A stretch of 64,000 nucleotides of DNA from the NCBI GenBank assembly GCA_026225945.1, contig JAMJFZ010000711.1, positions 2,627,001 to 2,691,000 of the forward strand, read 5' to 3'. The notes beneath the pieces are model-generated. The model was not told the DNA's origin. It did not search any database and saw only the letters and a list, made by a program, of their open reading frames with translations. Position numbers and translations under genes: made by a program. This DNA is from Cricetomys ansorgei (lineage: Eukaryota; Chordata; Mammalia; Rodentia; Nesomyidae). Of the stretch, positions 34,146-45,194 are shown in pieces. Positions within the stretch are counted from its first letter, which is position 1, and every line of letters begins with the position of its first letter.

Positions 34146-34305
34146 GCGTAAGCCTGGCGCACATCTGCAATCCTAGTGTGTGGCTGAGGCAGGAGGAGTG
34201 CTGCCAGATTGAGGCCAGCATAGGCTACACTGTGAGTTTCAGGCCAGCCTGAGCTTCAGAATGAGACATTATTTCAAAACAAACAAACAAACAAACATAG
34301 AGTGT
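34146..34305 (+). mobile_element. B1 SINE
   Basis: GCGTAAGCCTGGCGCACATCTGCAATCC, GAGGCCAGCATAGGCTACACTGTGAG, GGCCAGCCTGAGCTTCAG and a (CAAA)n tail at about 34276-34297. Confidence 0.85.
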
Positions 34306-34644
34306 AATTTTGGCAATGGCCTTTTGATTTTATTTTTAAATTAAATGCTTTTAAGTTGGAAATACAAGCCATTTACAGTTCTTTGGCAATGCTATGTAAG
34401 GAAATATCTGGACCTCTAGACCTATCTTTGCCTTGCTTAATACTGCATTTTCCTTTCTCTACAGAGAGAAACACAAATTTACCAACTCTCTTCAAACCAA
34501 ATATTTGATCTTTTCACATGGGATTTGTTTGAAAGGCACATTGTAAACAACCATAATGTTTGAGACATTGTCTAAAACGGTGAACACTTTAGTTAGTAGC
34601 TATTTCACAGTTTTTAAGACACATCACCTTGTGTTCTCCCTTCT
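34306..34644. other. Intergenic, nothing recognised
   Basis: AT-rich, no feature recognised. Confidence 0.35.
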
Positions 34645-34780
34645 GATCTTTGACAGTCCTAAGTCCTTTGACAGGAAAAGGTACATGTGAGAAAGCTGAA
34701 GGTTGGAGAACCACTTGACCAAGATCATAAGCACATTAGGAGACTCTCAGCACCAGCCTGGGATTCTGTGACAGAAACTG
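34645..34780 (-). mobile_element. MIR SINE
   Basis: GAGAAAGCTGAAGGTTGGAGAACCACTTGACCAAGATCATAAGC and CAGCCTGGGATTCTG match antisense MIR. Confidence 0.5.
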
Positions 34781-35474
34781 ATGGGAAGGCGGGTGAATTC
34801 CAAAGGCAACAACCTGTCCGCAAGGACTGTGATCTTACCTGGCCCTAGAACTCTGAGTGATAGCTGTCTTTGTCTAGATTAAAAAGCATTCAACTTAAAT
34901 TTACTGTCCATGAGCAGGTAGTAAAAAATCTCGGTCTCAGCAGAATGCCATGCGATAAGAAGTTCTGAGACTGTTTCATAAACATGTAGCATCCAACACG
35001 TCTGCAAACTGCCTTGCCCCCCCCCCCCATGAGGAATGACAGATAATGAGGATAAGCTACTGATATCAGCTCTGAAATGTGATACTCTTGGTAGGCATTC
35101 GTAAACAATAAGGAATTGGACTTATTACACATGTCTCCTTCCCTGGCAGACCCCAAGCACATTCACAAAGTTCCTTTTTCTACATCTCTCCTCTGAGAGT
35201 TGTCTAGACCACTTTCCCTAGAAAAGCTGAGAATTCAAAGATACACTTACTGGAGGTCACATCCTGCCTCATCAGGACAGACTCATTAAGAGCCGATTTC
35301 CCTCCCATTGCCCGCTTGAGGTAAATCAAAGGAAAATATTTGGAGAATGAGGATGTTAATGACATGCTTATCAACTATGCAGATAATTAATATTAACTCT
35401 GCCTTTAGATAGTTATGAGATTTAGGTGAGTTACCTCTCTGGGCCTCTATATACTTTTTGGAGAAATGAGGCAA
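34781..35474. other. Intergenic, nothing recognised
   Basis: Thirteen C at 35017-35029; 35410-35475 has weak MIR character. Confidence 0.35.
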
Positions 35475-35551
35475 TTGTTCTATCTTTTTTTTCAGTAGTG
35501 GGGATTGAACATGGGACCATGCACTCAACCATGGAGCTACACCCTCAGCCC
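35475..35551 (-). mobile_element. ID-type SINE
   Basis: T run, AGTAGTGGGGATTGAACATGGGACCATGCACTCAACCATGGAGCTACACCCTCAGCCC: antisense ID element. Confidence 0.75.
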
Positions 35552-35879
35552 AAGGCAATTGATTTAAAACTTTCTTTTTCTTTCTAAACTTTTTTCTAAA
35601 CTTCCTTTTTCTTTCATAAGAAAATCTTAATGTGCTAGACATTTTTTTCAAAGAACACTTTTGTTGTTACAAACTCAACTCCTGAGAGTTAAGCTGCAAA
35701 CAATCTCATGTGCTGTTGGCTCTCACCCCTCCTACTGGGTTTCCTGACACAGCCTACGAATCAGCAGATCAAGTAATGTAAAAGCTTCTTCCTGTTTTTA
35801 AAGTCACTGTTTATGTGACTGTAAGAACTGTTAACCTGTTCACATCACCTACACTATGCTGTCACACGACAGAACCTTA

Positions 35880-35998
35880 GAGTGCCAAGGCTTAGTAGAA
35901 GACTGCTTGCCTAGCATTCAGGTGCCCCAGCTTTTAATCCTCAGCATTGACAAAAACAAGCAAACAAGCAAAAACAAACAGCAAACAAACAAAACCAA
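35880..35998 (+). mobile_element. ID-type SINE with A-rich tail
   Basis: AAGACTGCTTGCCTAGCATTCAGG, AATCCTCAGCATTG, then a long (CAAA/CAAG) tail from 35950. Confidence 0.65.
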
Positions 35999-36459
35999 CT
36001 GAGTTTAGAGTTGGAGGAGCTGGTGGGTCTTGCTCCATGGACCAATTACTAATGTCACTTTGAGTTGCTTCATCCTTATGTATGACATGAAGGTAGTAAC
36101 CTTTCTCAGGCAAGGATGTTTTGTAAACTGTAGAAGACGAAAAGCATGTACAGGGTCATTAGCATTATCTCCTGTGCTCAGCGCCCTTCTCTCTGGGGAG
36201 ATAGCTTTATCTTTAGAATGACTCAGAGTAACAAATGGGTTCAGCTGTTCTTTGGCAAGTTTATTTGGGCATATAGATGATATATAGGCATATAGGTGAT
36301 ACTAATCACATTTGGACTTCATCTTTCCTGTGAAATGAAAGCCAAGACAGTTTAAGCTATTAACACAAGTAATTAAACCAAGGAGACACCATTTAAAGGG
36401 AAGAACTGTCCCCATAATGTGACCTTGGTAATGACCCAGCTATAGTTCCTTCTTCAGAA
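35999..36459. other. Intergenic, nothing recognised
   Basis: No repeat or gene recognised; small GATATA echoes near 36275-36300. Confidence 0.35.
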
Positions 36460-36725
36460 AGCCAAGCCTCAGTAATAATTATTGTTATTATTGGGTGCTG
36501 ACTAAATGCTAGGTACTCTTTTTTATGAGTTATCTCAACATCACCAGGGCCATCTGCAATGATGTTATTTATATTTTATAGTGAGAAATGATCTACAGAA
36601 GTAGAGTATTGGTCTTTTTTTGTTGCTTAAAGAGGATAAATAATTTGCTGAATAGTATTATGTACAATTGGTGACTGCAAGAGTGTGAATTCTGAATTAA
36701 AATCTCTGAGCTAATTACCTCTGCA
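36460..36725 (-). mobile_element. MIR SINE
   Basis: TTATTGGGTGCTGACTAAATGCTAGGTACTC, GAGTTATCTCAACATCACC, then GAGGATAAATAATTTGCTG: antisense MIR with a diverged middle. Confidence 0.55.
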
Positions 36726-37489
36726 CCTCTCAGAAGAATTATTTTCCTCACTCACTCTGAGGGCAAAATGCCTCATTCTTCATCATTGTAGTACCCGAGT
36801 TATTCCATTTATCCCTTTTTATTTCTTCCTCCATTTAAAAATGCTTTATCAATCTTCATAAAACTCAGAAGGAGAAAGCATGGATTAATCATTGATAACC
36901 CTGCCCTGCAACCCACCTCTCCACATCAAACAGTCTTCCATCAAATAGCCTCTACTCAGGAATCTCAGGGGATGGAGCAGTCCCTTTCTTTGGGAAGCAA
37001 GTCCTGTAACTAATTCAGTAAGTCAGTAAGACTTTCTTCCTCTGCTTATCTTTGTCTTTGGTCTTGTATTTGGCCCTTCTTTCTCTGTTGGCCAAATGCC
37101 TCCTAGTCTGCCTGGGCTCTCAGCAGTGCTTTTGCTGAGCTGTCTCTTTCCTTCACTCCATGGCCACAGTAAAGTTCAGGAAGATGCTTTCCACAGTGGA
37201 CAGTGGAAAGCCTGATCTGGGCTGAGCTCTTAACTGATAGTGAGAAAGCAAGTGAGGAAGAAGAGATGTGAGCACGGGTCGTGAAACCTGCTTACTCAGA
37301 AAAGTTGGTGTCTGTTTGGCTTAGACATTTCCCCTTGCTGCCCTCCCAGCAGCAGCAGAAACATTGTCCAGCTTAGTGTGCTTCTATAAGGGTTCAATGC
37401 CAAGCTCTAAAATTGATGCCCAGAGTCAAAGAAATAGATGGAATCTGCCATGTCACTGTAAAAGAAGACAACATGGCAAAAGGGAAAAC
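36726..37489. other. Intergenic, nothing recognised
   Basis: Unique-looking; a short AGCAGCAGCAG run near 37350. Confidence 0.35.
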
Positions 37490-37665
37490 ATCTGGCTTTG
37501 GGATATGAAAAATTCTAGTTTGCACCGTTGCTTCACTTTTTAGCACAGCTATAAGTCTTTGGTAAGTTTTTAAATATTCTAATTGTGAAGTAGGGAAATA
37601 CATCTACCATAGGAATTTCTGTAAGAATTAAAGTCAACAGCCAGGTGTACAGAAGGCACTCAGTC
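37490..37665 (+). mobile_element. MIR SINE
   Basis: TCTAGTTTGCACCGTTGCTTCACTTTTTAGC, TAATTGTGAAGTAGGGAAATACATC and GTACAGAAGGCACTCAGTCC follow sense MIR order. Confidence 0.5.
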
Positions 37666-38134
37666 CATGAGAATTATTGTTTCTCCAAGTGCCAAGTCAA
37701 AACCGAAAACCCATTTTCTCCTAACCACATGTCTCTAGCCAGCCGTCTCCTCTTACTCTTCCCATCTTACAGTGCTGCAAACTCGGGCTCTGCAGCAGCA
37801 GCAGCCACTCCACAGCTTCCCGCTGCCTAGAAAGCCGAGCTGAGTGTTGGCTTTCAGATTCACATCGACATTGATTTTGCCTGCCAGTGTTCACTTTCCT
37901 ATGAATTTAGCATTGACATACTGAAATAAATATGGATACTAATCTGTTTTCCATTTTTATAGCCTCTGTCCAAATGTTGACAATTTATCTGAATCATCTG
38001 CCTGGGTACTAGTAGCTTCATATACAAACAAAACCTAAATTGAGCAAAAGATTAAATTAAAATACGTTTCAAGTTTTTGATTGCAACTATTATCAGTCAA
38101 AAGGGTACTGTTTGCTTATTTCTTAGATGGCTAA
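37666..38134. other. Intergenic, short CAG run
   Basis: (GCA)5-like run at 37791-37806. Otherwise nothing recognised. Confidence 0.35.
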
Positions 38135-38744
38135 GATCTATTCATTTGACAAATACATATTGACAATTTACAGTGTACAGAGGCCGTGTGCGTGCTGGGA
38201 TGCACTGGTCAGCTAAACAGTCATGGGGTCACTGGGAGAAATCCCCATTCTCATGTAGTTTACACTGTAGTGGGAAATACAATAAACAAGCAAAAGTGTA
38301 GACAAAGAAAATAATTTCAGATAATGATGTCAATAAGGAAAACAAAGCTCCACAATAGTGACTAGAGAGAGTATTTTTTCATTTTTATATTTAGTTTATC
38401 TTAATTTGCAAATAAAAGCCACATCTATTTTTTTTAAAGTCTAATGAATAGGGAAAGAAAAGGAAGGCTCCTCTGAGAAGCTGATACTGAGCTGTGATGT
38501 GAAACATGGGGTGGCAGCTCTGTATCAGGCAGAGGGAGCAGTAGTCCAAAGGTCCTGGTGCAAAAGAGCTTGGGACTGGAAAAGAACACAACATGGTTGA
38601 GTTCAATCGAATAAAAAGGTAAGATCAAAGTGAGATCGCAGAGATAGGCAGAAGCAGATCATGTAAAGTTTTATTGGGTATGGCAAAACCTGTTCTAATT
38701 ATAGTGATAGAGTATGGACAGATTTGGATTAAGCAAGGGAGAGA

Positions 38745-39063
38745 CATGGACTTTGTGTGTGCATGCACTTGTGCACAGATATGTGTGCATGTTCATGTTT
38801 GTTTGAGTGCAGGTATGTGTGTAGGTCAGAGGTCAACCTCAGGAGCTATGCACTTTGTGTTCTTGAGACAAGGTCTCTTACTCGACCCAGGGTTTACCAA
38901 TTAGGCTAGGCTTAGCTGCCCAGGAAGTCCCAGGAACTTCTTGCTTCTGCTTTCCTAGCTCTTTGCATTACAGACACATGCTGTATCCTACTATTGGTGC
39001 TAGGAATTCAACTCAGGTCCTTATGCTTATACAGCAAGCACTTTACTATCTTCCCAGCCCCCT
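38745..39063 (-). mobile_element. B4-type SINE inside the L2
   Basis: TG-rich start, AGGTCAGAGGTCAACCTCAGG, CTTGAGACAAGGTCTCTTACTCGACC, then TGCTAGGAATTCAACTCAGGTCCTTATGC and ACAGCAAGCACTTTACTATCTTCCCAGCCC. Confidence 0.75.
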
Positions 39064-39095
39064 CCTCCCATTTATGTCTTTAGAAGATGATATTT

Positions 39096-39283
39096 GACCT
39101 GGTGAACAGGCTCAAAGTTGGCAAAGGCACCTTCCATCAAACCTGATAACCTGAGTTCATTCTCCAGGAACTACATGGTAGAAGGAAAAACCTGACTCCC
39201 ACCAATTGTCCTCTGACCTTCATACACAGAGTGTGGCACATGTAATCCACCCACCCACACAAAATAAGTGAATAAATGTAGTT
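39096..39283 (+). mobile_element. B3-type SINE inside the L2
   Basis: GACCTGGTGAACAGGCTCAAAGTTGGCAAAGGCACC, CTGATAACCTGAGTTCATTCTCC, TTGTCCTCTGACCTTCATACAC and AATAAATG tail. Confidence 0.75.
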
Positions 39284-39295
39284 TGCAGAGGGTGA

Positions 39296-39405
39296 TTAAA
39301 GGGTCTCACTCTACATACCAGGGTGGCCTTGAAGTCATAGAAGTCTGTATATCTCTGTCTCTTGACGGCTAGGATTAAAGGTCAGTGCCACAGTGACTGG
39401 CAAAT
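39296..39405 (-). mobile_element. B1 SINE inside the L2
   Basis: GGGTCTCACTCTACATACCAGGGTGGCCTTGAAGTC, GGCTAGGATTAAAGGTCAGTGCCACAGTGACTGGC. Confidence 0.75.
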
Positions 39406-39690
39406 AAATATAAAAAGACTACATGGAAGCATGTGAAAACTGGCTTTTGCAGAAGTCCAGGTGAGTGACAATGGCTTTGAATATGTGATGATAATGGTGG
39501 TGATGGTGAAATTCAGGATTTATTTTGGAGAATCTGATGATCAATTGGATTCAGAGAACCAAATAGGCAAATAGGAAGCCAGATGAGCAATATATTTTAA
39601 TGTGAGTGTCTATGGGTAAGTGGTGCCATTTACTGAGATAGGAAAGACAGAGTTAAGATATGTTTAAGGGGTTTGGTACCTGCTTTGGTT

Positions 39691-40522
39691 ATACCAATTA
39701 TTGTAAACCCATGAGATAGCAACATGGGGACATATAAAAGTTCAAGTTGCTTGTCTATTTTAGGACACTTCTATTCTCTCTCATTCCATGCAGCTCAGTT
39801 GTTGGCTAAATTAGGAATCTGGAAGAAAAGGAAGCAGACATGTTTGCCAGTCTACATGCGTTTGTAATTCATGTGTGACGTTCCCTGAGAGCTAAATCCT
39901 TCATGGTGGGCATTCTTTGGACATCTATATTACACATTACGATGTGTCTAGACATTTGTGGCTTACAGAGGAAGTAATTTCTCAGAACAGCTACATTTGT
40001 CCACAAAATACTTCCAACTGCGTATTTCCATCTGTAGTTCCATTTAACATATGGATAAAATACGGTATAGTCTGAAAAGCTGAAAATCTAGATGGAAGGT
40101 GTTTCTCAAATGTAGACTTTTTCATTTCAGATACTAGTTCATAGATTTACAGCCCTTATATGGAAAGTATTTTTTTTAAAAATTGACTCAGAAAGACTGC
40201 AAACACCTAAAATTATAGTATGTGTGGGGAAGGGGTTTATCTACTAGAAGGAATGGCCTTCCCGTCCTAGCCCTAGAATTCTTACTTTATGTATTCGCTT
40301 CCTTACAACCTATTTTGAGTTAAAAAAAAAAAACTACAAATGAGATAAATTAAAATAGATGAAATTCATTAAAACAAATTTGGATCTATCTAAAATAATT
40401 GTTTTCATGTTGATGTGATAAAGACATTTAGTCAACAAAACGTTCAATAGAAGGACTTAACAGGAAGTGAATTCATAAAAGAGTTATTAAATATTCATTT
40501 AAAATTTATAATTAAAATATTA
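39691..40522. other. Intergenic, nothing recognised
   Basis: AT-rich; A run at 40322-40333. No feature recognised. Confidence 0.35.
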
Positions 40523-40688
40523 GAAACTGAGCACAGCAGTGCATGCCTATAACCCCAGCATTCAAAAACTGGAGGCAGGAGAATAGACTTTTTGAGTTTA
40601 CCTTGAACTAAGCTACTCCAGGCCAGTATCAGATACATTGTGAGACTCTGGCTGAGTAAATAAACAAACAAACAAACAAATAAATAAA
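40523..40688 (+). mobile_element. B1 SINE, first of three
   Basis: GAGCACAGCAGTGCATGCCTATAACCCCAGCATTC, CTCCAGGCCAGTATCAGATACATTGTGAGAC and a (CAAA)n tail. Confidence 0.8.
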
Positions 40689-40727
40689 TTTAAAGTCTGA
40701 ACATGTGTAGAGGATCAAAGATGAGGC

Positions 40728-40868
40728 TTGACGCTGGGTGTGGTGGCTCAAGCCTGTACTCTCAGCACTCAGGAAATTGAGGCAGGAAAATCATGGGTTC
40801 CAGGGATCCTGGGCTACTTAGCAAATTCAAGGTCAGTCTGAATTAAATAGCAAAAGCAGTCTTCAAAA
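40728..40868 (+). mobile_element. B1 SINE, second of three
   Basis: CGCTGGGTGTGGTGGCTCAAGCCTGTACTCTCAGCACTCAGG, TCCTGGGCTACTTAGCAAATTCAAGG. Confidence 0.8.
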
Positions 40869-40869
40869 A

Positions 40870-41027
40870 TGTCAGGCATGGTGATGTCTGGCCTTAATAA
40901 CAGAACTTGAGAGACAGAGGCAGGTGGATTTCCGTAAGTTCAAGGCCAACCTGGTCTAAATAATTGGTTCCAGGTCAGCCAGGGCTACAAGGAAGACTGT
41001 CTCATAACAAACAAAAGAGGAAAGAGG
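40870..41027 (+). mobile_element. B1 SINE, third of three
   Basis: TGTCAGGCATGGTGATGTCTGGCC, AGACAGAGGCAGGTGGATTTCCG, AAGGCCAACCTGGTCTA, CAGCCAGGGCTACAAGGAAGACTGTCTC. Confidence 0.85.
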
Positions 41028-41171
41028 GAAACAGTTGTATTTGTGAGAAAAAAAATTACCTTAGAGTTTGAATAGTTAACTTTGGAGAAGTAAGTCATTG
41101 GAACCAGTCAAATAGTGTACCCCATTTATTTTCTGCTAATTTTCTTTCTCTTTTGAAAACAGGCTTAATTA

Positions 41172-41176
<5 letters not shown>

Positions 41177-41205
<29 letters not shown>

Positions 41206-41340
41206 GAGACAAGCTCTCAGTGTGTATCATTAGCTGTCCTGGAACTGTTTTGTAGAGGAAGCTGGCCTCAAACTCATAGAGATTTGCCTATCTCTAACAC
41301 CCGGTGCTGGGATCAAAGGCTTGTACCATCATGCCAGCCT
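41177..41340 (-). mobile_element. B1 SINE with long T run
   Basis: Twenty-nine T at 41177-41205, GAGACAAGCTCTCAGTG, GCTGGCCTCAAACTCATAGAGATTTGCC, GGTGCTGGGATCAAAGGC. The long pure tail suggests a younger copy or slippage. Confidence 0.88.
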
Positions 41341-41604
41341 CACTTTATTTATGTATTTACTTACTTATTTTGTATTTAAAATAAGCCCATGTGGAGACCA
41401 CAACTAAAGCTCTTTTCAAGTGAATGATTACCATGAGGCATTTACTAAGCTCCTACAAGGAACCATCAACTGTTCTAGTGGCCTGCACACAGTTAACTTT
41501 GAGTTCACTTGTTTTCAGCTTTGCATCTGAGTCCTGCGGTCAGCCGGAAGTGTGGCAATGGGGGGTGATGAGTAGACACATTTCTGTTTAGAAGAGCTGA
41601 GCAG

Positions 41605-41771
41605 CTTAGGTATGGTGGCTCAGGAGGCCTATGATCCCAGCAGTAAAGAGGCTGAGGCAGGAGGATCACCACAAGGTTGAGGTAGCCTGGGTCACACAGT
41701 GAGTCCCAGGCAAGCCAGGGCTACGGAATGACACTCAGTCTCAACAAACAAATAAAAAAAAAAAAAAAAAA
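41605..41771 (+). mobile_element. B1 SINE
   Basis: TTAGGTATGGTGGCTCAGGAGG, GAGGCTGAGGCAGGAGGATCACC, CAAGCCAGGGCTACGGAATGACAC, A-rich tail to 41771. Confidence 0.85.
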
Positions 41772-42051
41772 CAGATGAGATCCCTACAATAGTTGGCTCC
41801 TGGGCCACAGCTATAACATGTGGTTGATGAATCATTTCCAAATGGCCTGTGATCTTCTATTTCACACTCATTCCTATTTCATGCCGGTGTAACACGATAA
41901 ACTATCACAGACTTATCTAGTGTAGTAAGTTTATTCAGACAGCAGATACCGTGTTTCATCATCATGTATTTCTTTTTGTGAAGCTTTTGCATTACTTTTG
42001 TACCTTCTATTCTTTTGTTCCTATAATATAGTTCCTAGGATAAGACAGTAT

Positions 42052-42180
42052 GTTAAGTTGGGTATCGTGGTACATACCTTTAATTTTAGCACTCTGGAGA
42101 CAGAGACAGGTGGAATTCTGTGAGTTTGAGACCAGCCTAGGCTATAAAGCAAGACTCTATCTCAAACAAAACAACCTCCC
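42052..42180 (+). mobile_element. B1 SINE
   Basis: GGGTATCGTGGTACATACCTTTAATTTTAGCACTC, TGAGTTTGAGACCAGCCTAGGCTATAAAGCAAGAC, CTATCTCAAAC. Confidence 0.88.
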
Positions 42181-42420
42181 CCAAACCAAAACTACCCCAA
42201 AATCCTATATGTGGAGAGTACTTGAGTTGGCTGTATTGAATATATACAATAAATATATTACCTAATCAACTGCACAATGAAACCTTATTAGTCACAATTC
42301 TTCTTCATCTGACTTTCTGCAAATGATATGGATAAAAGTTTTTATAACTTAAAAACTTGATATGTAGCATGTTTTGGGAAGGACTGAAATGATCAACCAT
42401 GTGATCTAAACATGCTCTCT

Positions 42421-42448
42421 AATACAATACAATACAATCGATTGTATT
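42421..42448. repeat. (AATAC)n merging into an 18-bp palindrome
   Basis: Three AATAC units lead into AATACAATCGATTGTATT (42431-42448), a perfect palindrome centred on ATCGAT. Confidence 0.9.
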
Positions 42449-42609
42449 TACAATATGAACTTTATTTTTCTCCCATTCTGGAGAAATCAGAAAATGTACA
42501 AGAGCTTGAAACAAAAAGATGTGGCTTTCTTTTACTCCTAATGTATGTTCAATCTGTATAACTGTTATGCATTTGTTTATGCTTTTCTGAGATTCTTTCT
42601 TTCTCTTCT

Positions 42610-42642
42610 CTTTTAACATTTTTATGTATATGAATGTTTGCC

Positions 42643-42698
<56 letters not shown>

Positions 42699-42857
42699 CA
42701 CACACACATACATATATGCACATGCATGCTTGGTGGCTCACAGAAACAAGAGGATGCCAGACCTCCTGGAACTAGAGTTATAGATGTTTGTGAGCCACCA
42801 TGTGGGTGCTGGGAACTGAAACTTGATCCTCTATAAAAGCAGTAAGCTCTTGTTTAG
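42610..42857 (-). mobile_element. B2 SINE carrying a (TA)n(CA)n tract
   Basis: The tail side holds (AT)23 then CA units (42646-42718). The body reads GTTTGTGAGCCACCATGTGGGTGCTGGGAACTGAAAC and CTATAAAAGCAGTAAGCTCTTG, antisense B2. Confidence 0.85.
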
Positions 42858-42869
42858 GTCAGTTGAAAA

Positions 42870-43500
42870 ATATGCCATAGGTTAACAAATCTGACAACAA
42901 ATGTTGGAAAGGGTTTTGAGATAAAGGAAACTGTGTTCACTATCGGTGGGGCACAAATCAATACCACCACTGTGGAAATCAGTTTGGAGATTGCTCAAAA
43001 TATTAAAAATAGGACTACCATTATGACCCTAACCATAGAGATATTTGTACTCTCATGTTTATTGTTGCTTTATTCACTATAGCAACGAATTGGAATCAAC
43101 CTGGTCGGCAAGATCACACAACCTCAGAAAGAGAAAATGCAAGATCTCCCTCATATGTGGAATCTAGCCAGTAATATATGTAAACAAATGTACACGTGGG
43201 TACAGTATAGCATGTTGAAAAGAGAACAAGAAAGGCTAACTATAAGGGATGAGGAAGAACTGAACACGAGTTATGAAGTAAGATAAAAGCTAATTGTTTC
43301 TCTAACTCTGTCACAAAATTTTCATTTTTGGTGGTGAGTAAGTGCATAAATATGTTTTCTATGGTGACAGTGTACAATCAAATGTGAAGCTCTACAGCTT
43401 ACACTCTGGGTACCCTAGCTACATAGAAGTTCGTTGAGATATATGGAGTTGGGGGCTGGCTAAGTTTGGTATATGATTTTTATTTGCAAGTTTTTAAAAA
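42870..43500 (+). mobile_element. L1 LINE 3' region
   Basis: CACTATCGGTGGGGCACAAATC, CCACTGTGGAAATCAGTTTGGAG, GACTACCATTATGACCC, TTATTGTTGCTTTATTCACTATAGCAACG, TCATATGTGGAATCTAGCC and an AATAAA near 43503. Matches the ORF2 end and 3' UTR of L1 in sense; coding frame broken. Confidence 0.75.
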
Positions 43501-43604
43501 ATAATAAAGTCTATAGTTTTAAAAGAAAAGTATGCCTGTAGGTAGTGGAAATTAAAAAATATTTTTTGATTTATCATAAACCTTATTATATTTTTAAAAA
43601 ATCA

Positions 43605-43790
43605 CACACTGGTGATGGTAGTTCATACTTTGATTCCCAGCACTTGGGAAGCAGAGGCAGGTGGATCTCTGCGAATCTGAGTCCAGCCTAGTGTACATAG
43701 TGAGTTCCAGAGCAGCCAGAGCTATGTAGAAAGACCCTGTCTCAAAAAAAAAAACAAAAACAAAAACAAAAACAAAAAAACACACACACA
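43605..43790 (+). mobile_element. B1 SINE
   Basis: ACTGGTGATGGTAGTTCATACTTTGATTCCCAGCACTTGGGAAGCAGAGGCAGG, GTTCCAGAGCAGCCAGAGCTATGTAG, ACCCTGTCTC and a (CAAAAA)n tail. Confidence 0.92.
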
Positions 43791-43962
43791 CCAAAATTAT
43801 ATAGACCCAAACCCAAAGACTATACAATTCAACAAACTTCTAAACAGTTAGTTATTTTAAAAGGTAGTGAAAATTTTTGTGATTGACCTGGATGGAGGCT
43901 TCTTCAAAAGTTAGGATAAAGATTATGTTCATTACTTTTCTTTGTAGAATTTTCAGTTCATG

Positions 43963-44096
43963 ATTTCTTAGTGTTGTTTAGTTTATGTTATTTCTTAGTG
44001 CTATTAGTTAGTTATTAGTTATTTCTTAGTTATGTTATTTCTTAGTGTTGTTTAGTGATGTTCTTAGTTTATATCAATCCTTTCTAAGGATTGATA
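43963..44096. repeat. TTAGT-rich imperfect repeats ending in a hairpin
   Basis: ATTTCTTAGTGTTGTTTAGT occurs at 43963-43982 and 44037-44056, with ATTTCTTAGT also at 43990 and 44021. It ends in an inverted repeat TATCAATCCTT / AAGGATTGATA (44072-44082, 44086-44096, 3-base loop). Confidence 0.8.
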
Positions 44097-44824
44097 AAAA
44101 AAATCTTCACAAGGATGCCCTTTCATGTAAGAATAGATTCACCTGTGTTACTCAGAGGTCTTTAAGAAATAAGGACAAGTACCTGAACACCCCAAAGACC
44201 TAAGCTTAGGTTACATTGATAATTTTTTGGATATACTGACAAAGAATTCTCACTATAAGTTTTCAAACTTTTTACTATAAGACCTGCTGTGAGGTGGTTG
44301 GAAAGACACTGACTTGGGGACTTGAGACACAGAGTTGGAGTCCTGGTTTTGCAATGGTTTTCAATTATTGTCTTCTGCTACTTGGAAACGAGAGTGCTTT
44401 GTCTCTTTTCTGATGCCTACAACCTGACACACAGTTAATACTCAGCTAATGCTTATTTAATCAGTTCCTAATTTGAAGCAGCTTACAATCTTTCTGTACT
44501 TCATTTTTTCCCCTTGTTAAACAGAGTAGCTATCTTCTGACATCATTTTCAGCTCTAACACTCTGATTCTATGATCTATGTACCCTGAAGCCAACTTCCC
44601 TAAGCAATCTTTCTTGTCTGGGCCATTGAGAAATGGCGTAGTATTCTTGTTTTACTGTAAGGAGTGTCTTTATGTCTGAGTCATTCTTACTGAAAGCACT
44701 TCCAAAGAGCCTGAAGCAGTACTGTTATGTTTAGTGGAGAGCAAGTTGGAGTATTACTCATTCAATATTTACAGAATATTTACAGAATTTCTCTACTCTA
44801 TAAAAGATGCTGAGATATTTCATT
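44097..44824. other. Intergenic, nothing firm
   Basis: 44330-44470 has weak MIR character (GGAGTCCTGGTTTTGCAATGG). Otherwise unassigned. Confidence 0.35.
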
Positions 44825-45012
44825 TATTTTGCTTTGCCTGAATTTATGTCTGTGCACCATGTGTATGCCTGGTGCCTGAAAAGGCTACAAAAGGGGCATA
44901 GGATCTTTTGGAACTGGAGTTGTGAGCCACCATATGGGTGCCAGGAATTGAACCAGGGCCCTCTGGAAGAGCAGCAAGTGCTATTAACCACTGAGGCATC
45001 TCTCCAGCTCTC
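44825..45012 (-). mobile_element. B2 SINE
   Basis: GCACCATGTGTATGCCTGGTGCC, GTTGTGAGCCACCATATGGGTGCCAGGAATTGAACC, AGAGCAGCAAGTGCTATTAACCACTGAGGCATCTCTCCAG. Confidence 0.9.
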
Positions 45013-45194
45013 ATGTGGTTTCTTAAGGACATCTTTCATCTCAAAGAGTCTGTTATCAGTCTGTTTAGATAGACTTTGCTACATATCAACAAACTTGTTT
45101 GATAACAAGAATTCAGACAAATGGTCAATCTTTTATGGATTACTACGCCTTTAATCCCTTGGGAGGCCAGGACATCTGTTCATCTGTAGCATAC

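Larger units (their letters stand above)
38135..39690 (-). mobile_element. L2 LINE, long antisense copy broken by three SINEs
   Basis: Segment 38135-38740 reads ATTTGACAAATACATATTGACAATTTACAGTG... CATGTAGTTTACACTGTAGTGGGAAATACAATAAACAAG... GGCAGAGGGAGCAGTAGTCCAAAGG. It resumes at 39412-39690 with CAGAAGTCCAGGTGAGTGACAATGG and GCCATTTACTGAGATAGGAAAGAC. The order is collinear with antisense L2. Confidence 0.65.

Noticed and set aside
44072..44096. microRNA hairpin or terminator
   Set aside because: Arms of only 11 bp with a 3-base loop: too short for a pre-miRNA, and bacterial terminator logic does not apply.
44330..44470. MIR fragment
   Set aside because: Only one short phrase fits; too weak to list as a feature.
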